Assembly (NCBI RefSeq): GCF_003351025.1
Contig: NZ_QPCG01000003.1
Location: 202,355-266,354, forward strand
Length of the DNA stretch: 64,000 bases
Direction of reading: 5' to 3'
Origin: Mucilaginibacter endophyticus
GTDB taxonomy: Bacteria; Bacteroidota; Bacteroidia; Sphingobacteriales; Sphingobacteriaceae
Shown here one piece after another: positions 60,440 through 64,000 of this stretch. The notes below the pieces were generated by a model. The model did not search any database, was not told the origin of the DNA, and was given only the letters and a program-made list of their open reading frames with translations. The position numbers were made by a program, and so were the translations under genes. The first letter of the stretch is position 1; every line of letters begins with the position of its first letter.

Positions 60440-61378
60440 TTATAAAGCTACCTCGGTTAATTTACCCCAGCTTCCAATAGGCAGCTCAGGCCTTACAGCA
60501 AGCGCGTCGTTGATGATTTTCTGAACTTTTTCACGCTCGGCACCAATTAATGGCAAACGTGGCGCACGTACATTTTCGGTACCTATGCCGGTTGCAACCT
60601 CGGCCAGTTTAATGTATTGTACCAGTTTAGGGTGAATATCCAGTTCAAGCACCGGTAAAAACCAACGGTAAATGGCCAAAGCCTCATCATACCTTTTTGC
60701 TTTTACCAAACGGTAAATGGCAACAGTTTCTTTAGGGAACGCGTCAACCAAACCAGCAACCCAGCCATCGGCACCCATTACAAGGCTTTCCATTGCCAAC
60801 GGATCAACACCGGTAAAGATCTTGAACCTGTCGCCAAACTTGTTAATCATACGGGTTACGTTTGATACATCACGGGTTGACTCTTTTACCGCCTGGATAT
60901 TATCATAAGCTGCAAGTTCTGCAAACATATCTAAAGTAACCTCAATCTTATAATCAACAGGGTTATTGTAGATCATGATTGGCAATTCGGTACTTTTAGC
61001 GATAGAAGTTAAATAAGCAATGGTTTCACGGGCTTCGCTGTTGTAACGCATAGGTGGCAACAGCATTAAGCCATCAGCACCTTTATCAAATGCTTTTTGA
61101 GCATAAGCAACAGCCGCTTTGGTAGTTTGTTCGGCTATATTTAATATAACAGGTACTTTACCTTGTACAAACTCAACAGTGTGAGCAAGCAGCGCGAATT
61201 TTTCATCATCGCTTAAAACGCTTGCTTCGCCCAATGAGCCGCCTAATATAAAACCATCAACACCAGCCTCAAGCTGTGCATTCAGGTTTATATCAAAAGC
61301 TTCAAAATCAAGTTCGTCATTATCTGTAAATTTAGTAGTTACTGCAGGGAGTACGCCTTTCCAATCAAAAGTTATCAT
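60440..61378 (-). CDS. DHDPS-family 1-pyrroline-4-hydroxy-2-carboxylate deaminase
   Basis: A 312-aa TIM-barrel aldolase-family enzyme. The Schiff-base Lys165 is in IQAVKESTRD, Tyr137 in PIMIYNNP, and GGSLGEASVLSDDEK near residue 46 is the carboxylate-binding segment. In hydroxyproline gene sets this family deaminates pyrroline-4-hydroxy-2-carboxylate to alpha-ketoglutarate semialdehyde. It is first of the three downstream genes after SusD and co-transcribed with the epimerase. Confidence 0.87.
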   Translation of the reverse strand: MITFDWKGVLPAVTTKFTDNDELDFEAFDINLNAQLEAGVDGFILGGSLGEASVLSDDEKFALLAHTVEFVQGKVPVILNIAEQTTKAAVAYAQKAFDKGADGLMLLPPMRYNSEARETIAYLTSIAKSTELPIMIYNNPVDYKIEVTLDMFAELAAYDNIQAVKESTRDVSNVTRMINKFGDRFKIFTGVDPLAMESLVMGADGWVAGLVDAFPKETVAIYRLVKAKRYDEALAIYRWFLPVLELDIHPKLVQYIKLAEVATGIGTENVRAPRLPLIGAEREKVQKIINDALAVRPELPIGSWGKLTEVAL

Positions 61379-61499
61379 TGTATATTATTTTTCACAAAAT
61401 TAAAATAGTACTTATTACGAATATTTAACAATTTAGCAGACATTGACCGTATTTTAACATACAATGCCATATACAGACAAATTGCCTGCTAAATAATGC
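61379..61499. other. Leader between SusD and the hydroxyproline deaminase gene
   Basis: An AT-rich gap of 121 bases. No strong hairpin with a T-run is visible, so the catabolic genes may be transcribed in part from the SusC/SusD promoter and in part from their own. Confidence 0.35.
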
Positions 61500-62897
61500 C
61501 TATTGCGCATCCCACCAAAGCCTGTCGGTAAGCTTAGCGTTTTGTTGCGGCTGCGGATTTGCGGTCATTTCCGACTGCGGGTATAATACCCTGCGCGGAA
61601 TATCCGACAAGGCATTTTTAACCTTAGTTAAGGCCGGATAGCCTGTACGCCTCCAATCAGTATAGTTCTCCATTGACAGGAAGTTGGCCACAACCTTTTC
61701 CTCAATGATCAGCTGCATGGCATTAGCGCTGGTTAAGGTACCCCTTGAGGCTAAATATGTATTCACATCAGCATCGGCAATACCCAGTTTTGACATGTGC
61801 GATTTAACCGCCAGCAAATAAACCGGTTGCGCCGCTGTTGCACCCGACAGTACAAATGTAGCTTCGGCCTTTAAGAATAATGCTTCCGAGTAAGTAACAA
61901 TGTAGTTATTTGAGCTTGTGCTCGCATAAAAAGAGCCGCCCAAGGAGTATGATTCCAAACTACCTATATCTTCCAACCCTATCTGACGACCGGTATACAA
62001 ACCTGTTTGCGCTGCGGGGGCAACCATTTTTGATAAACGGGGATCTTTCCGGGTCTTAAAACCATCAACAAAAGTTGAAGCCAATACCAGCGTTGAGCCT
62101 GGTAAAAAGTTTTGCTGCCATGGGTTTTCGGCACCGGCTCCGCCGGTGAACGGCATCTTCATATCATCATCATTGCTCGCCATAGCGTTTTCAAGGGCGG
62201 TAAGGGCCAGTTGTGCCTGCGCGGCAGCTGTATGCCCCGGAGCTTTAGTCAGGTGCATATAATAACGTGCTTTTAACGTATAAGCTGCCTTTTTCCATTT
62301 GCTCATATCGCCGCCATAGTAAAAATCATCGCCTGTAGGTACTGTAGTGGTATTTTTAGCGATATCAGCGATAGCGTTATCAAGCAGGGTTTGTATCTGC
62401 GTATAAATTGCTTCCTGGCTATCATAAGTTGGGGTAAGGTTACCTGTACCCTGAAAACTTTTTGAATACGGCACATCGCCCCAGGCATCAGTAGCAGAAC
62501 CAAGCGTATAGGCAAGCAAGATCTTTGATATTCCCGCGTAGTTAGCATTGCCATCGGCTTCTGCTTTTTTATCAAGCAAAACAAGGTTATTCATTACCTG
62601 CACATAAAAGTTGTACCAATCGCTATCCATATCCTGATGATACATGAGATAGGTACCAAAGTTTGGCGGCACCTGGTTCAAAGCTATTACCTGAAGGTAT
62701 TGTTGTAGTACTATCGCAAGATTACTACCACCCGAGGCGGTAATATTCTGTGATATAGCCGCTTCAACCGGGGCCAGGATCAGTGATTCTTTAACATCTA
62801 TAGGCCTGTTGGGGTCGTGGTTTACATCAATGTATTTTTTACAGCCCGTAAAACTTACTAACGCGCATGTTACTAACGTGATATATTTATTTTTCAT
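61500..62897 (-). CDS. SusD/RagB-family outer-membrane lipoprotein
   Basis: A 465-aa lipoprotein with lipidated Cys19 (SFTGC) and the SusD-like start KKYIDVNHDPNRP. TPR-like helices follow, with WKKAAYTLKARYYMHLTKAPGH near residue 200. The C-terminus has YTDWRRTGYP and PRRVLYPQSE, which are common in the SusD-like/RagB peptide-uptake subgroup. It pairs with the partial SusC next to it and binds the substrate at the cell surface. Peptide or glycopeptide is more likely than plain starch given the context. Confidence 0.9.
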   Translation of the reverse strand: MKNKYITLVTCALVSFTGCKKYIDVNHDPNRPIDVKESLILAPVEAAISQNITASGGSNLAIVLQQYLQVIALNQVPPNFGTYLMYHQDMDSDWYNFYVQVMNNLVLLDKKAEADGNANYAGISKILLAYTLGSATDAWGDVPYSKSFQGTGNLTPTYDSQEAIYTQIQTLLDNAIADIAKNTTTVPTGDDFYYGGDMSKWKKAAYTLKARYYMHLTKAPGHTAAAQAQLALTALENAMASNDDDMKMPFTGGAGAENPWQQNFLPGSTLVLASTFVDGFKTRKDPRLSKMVAPAAQTGLYTGRQIGLEDIGSLESYSLGGSFYASTSSNNYIVTYSEALFLKAEATFVLSGATAAQPVYLLAVKSHMSKLGIADADVNTYLASRGTLTSANAMQLIIEEKVVANFLSMENYTDWRRTGYPALTKVKNALSDIPRRVLYPQSEMTANPQPQQNAKLTDRLWWDAQ

Positions 62898-62925
62898 GAC
62901 AATTTCTCTTATTAATGATTTTAAA

Positions 62926-64000
62926 TTATAGGGTAACTTTCAAACTAAAGTCAACCGATTTTGAAGTTGGGGTTGAGAATGAATAAATACCCTGTGAACC
63001 GTTTGATGAGCCAAATGAGCTAACTTCCGGATCGCCGCCGGTAAAGTGCGGCGCGTGGATCCAAAGGTTACGGCCGGTTACACTAAACGTTGCCGATTTG
63101 AAAGGGCTTTTGCTTAACCATGATGGTTTTAAAGTATAGCCTAAACTAACATTGCGCAGTTTAACATAGCTGCCATCCTGAATTACAGACTCAAGCACAC
63201 TGTTTGCGCGCTGATAATAAGCCTGACCATTAACCGCAATGGTATTTGGCTGACCGGTAGTGGCATTTACGCCATCAACTACCCGTGGGCCACGGTTTTC
63301 GGTAACTTTTGGAGTACCATAAAAATAACCATAACCATCAACGTTGTTTTGGATATCGCCACCACGTTTGATATCAAAGAAGAAACTGAAATTGAATTGT
63401 TTGTACCTGAAGTTGTTATTGATGCCACCAAGCCAGTTAGGGTTGATATTACCTACTATACCTTGTGTATCATCGGCATATGGAAGGCCGGTATCATCGA
63501 TTAGTAACTTACCTGCCGCGTTACGTGCATAGCGGGTACCATATATTACTCCGTAAGGCTGCCCAACCACTATATTGGTAAAACCATTACCCAATACCTG
63601 CTGATCGCCGTAAATAGACAATACCTTATTCCTGTTACGGGTAAAGTTTAAAGTAAGGTCCCAGTTAAAATCGCGGCTCTTAATTGGTGTGGCGTTAAGC
63701 AATATTTCAATCCCCCTATTACGCATTACCGCTGAGTTTACACCTGTTGATGCGTAACCTGTTGATGCCGCGATAGCCACATTTGGTATAATACCATCAA
63801 TTGTTTTTTTACTGTAGAAAGATGCTTCAAGACTGATACGGTTATTAAAGAACCCCGCTTCAAAGCCCGCTTCAAACTCGTTGATACGCTCGTTTTTAAG
63901 ATTAGGATTACCCAGTACATCGCTGATTAAAAAACCGGCCTGCTGGTTATAAGGGAAAGCAAGGTTACGGATAGTTGCTTTATTGTAAGGCGTTAATAAA
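62926..64000 (-). CDS. SusC/RagA TonB-dependent outer-membrane transporter, 5' end outside window
   Basis: This is the C-terminal 358 residues of a TonB-linked transporter. The frame stays open to the window edge with LLTPYNKATIRNLAFPYNQQ and NPNLKNERINEFEAGFEAGFFNNR, the usual SusC barrel segment. It ends with a barrel-type VDFSLKVTL. The internal GTG near 63780 is not a start. It is 28 bases upstream of the SusD gene. About two thirds of the protein, including the plug and any carboxypeptidase-like domain, lies beyond the window. Confidence 0.92.
   Translation of the reverse strand, partial: LLTPYNKATIRNLAFPYNQQAGFLISDVLGNPNLKNERINEFEAGFEAGFFNNRISLEASFYSKKTIDGIIPNVAIAASTGYASTGVNSAVMRNRGIEILLNATPIKSRDFNWDLTLNFTRNRNKVLSIYGDQQVLGNGFTNIVVGQPYGVIYGTRYARNAAGKLLIDDTGLPYADDTQGIVGNINPNWLGGINNNFRYKQFNFSFFFDIKRGGDIQNNVDGYGYFYGTPKVTENRGPRVVDGVNATTGQPNTIAVNGQAYYQRANSVLESVIQDGSYVKLRNVSLGYTLKPSWLSKSPFKSATFSVTGRNLWIHAPHFTGGDPEVSSFGSSNGSQGIYSFSTPTSKSVDFSLKVTL

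Noticed and set aside
63738..63780. Internal start near 63780 as the true SusC start
   Set aside because: The frame continues to the window edge with typical SusC sequence, so the gene is truncated by the window.

Overview
The window comes from a Bacteroidota genome, most likely a Sphingobacteriaceae member of the Mucilaginibacter/Pedobacter type. The reasons are a SusC/SusD pair, gliding/type IX secretion genes (gldK, gldN, gldL, gldM), LytS/LytTR regulators, many SPII lipoproteins, TAnnTTTG promoter-like boxes and dispersed nested-palindrome repeats. The genus is inferred from overall style, not from a marker gene. I saw no rRNA, tRNA, CRISPR array, integrase or transposase.

Region 1 (1-17.2 kb) is a nearly complete carbon-phosphorus lyase locus. 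On the minus strand the order is phnG-H-I-J-K-L-M, a 2H-phosphoesterase-like gene, a hexapeptide acyltransferase, three tandem phnD lipoprotein genes, phnC and two phnE genes. An OmpR/PhoB-type response regulator lies upstream. Divergent plus-strand genes encode an EEP-family phosphodiesterase, a PdxK-like kinase and PhnN, facing a PhnO-like GNAT. Two things stand out: PhnJ has lost most of the cysteines known for its Fe-S and thiyl-radical chemistry, and no metallo-beta-lactamase PhnP is present.

Region 2 (17.4-25.3 kb) holds an LpoB/COG3014 envelope trio, an NTF2-like secreted protein, an alkylation-repair-like group (Ada without its N-terminal zinc domain, DUF488, a 2OG-Fe(II) oxygenase, and a protein with an Ada-N-like RPCxxC motif), a peptidase E and a small membrane protein.

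Region 3 (25.3-36.1 kb) starts with a terminator-rich non-coding stretch and a LytS/LytTR pair. A tightly packed and unusual gene set follows: lone receiver, PqqD-like protein, ATP-grasp ligase, PLP fold-III decarboxylase, urea-transporter/M23-peptidase fusion, TPR/beta-barrel protein and TPR protein. This is my leading candidate for an undescribed system. A lipoprotein with three PepSY-like repeats ends the region.

Region 4 (36.3-41.5 kb) is a gld/T9SS operon in the order K-N-(small beta-barrel)-L-M.

Region 5 (41.7-64.0 kb) combines a GH43 enzyme, a DPP-IV-like peptidase, an Xaa-Pro aminopeptidase, alpha-ketoglutarate semialdehyde dehydrogenase, a GH27 alpha-galactosidase, an amino-acid permease, a DUF885 hydrolase, an AraC regulator, D-hydroxyproline dehydrogenase, 4-hydroxyproline epimerase, a DHDPS-like deaminase and SusD/SusC (SusC cut by the window edge). 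The whole 4-hydroxyproline to 2-oxoglutarate route is present next to proline-directed peptidases and plant-type glycosidases. This suggests a utilization locus for hydroxyproline-rich glycoproteins such as extensins.

Several families of nested inverted repeats punctuate the gaps, including gaps inside the phn operon. One family shows compensatory base changes between copies.
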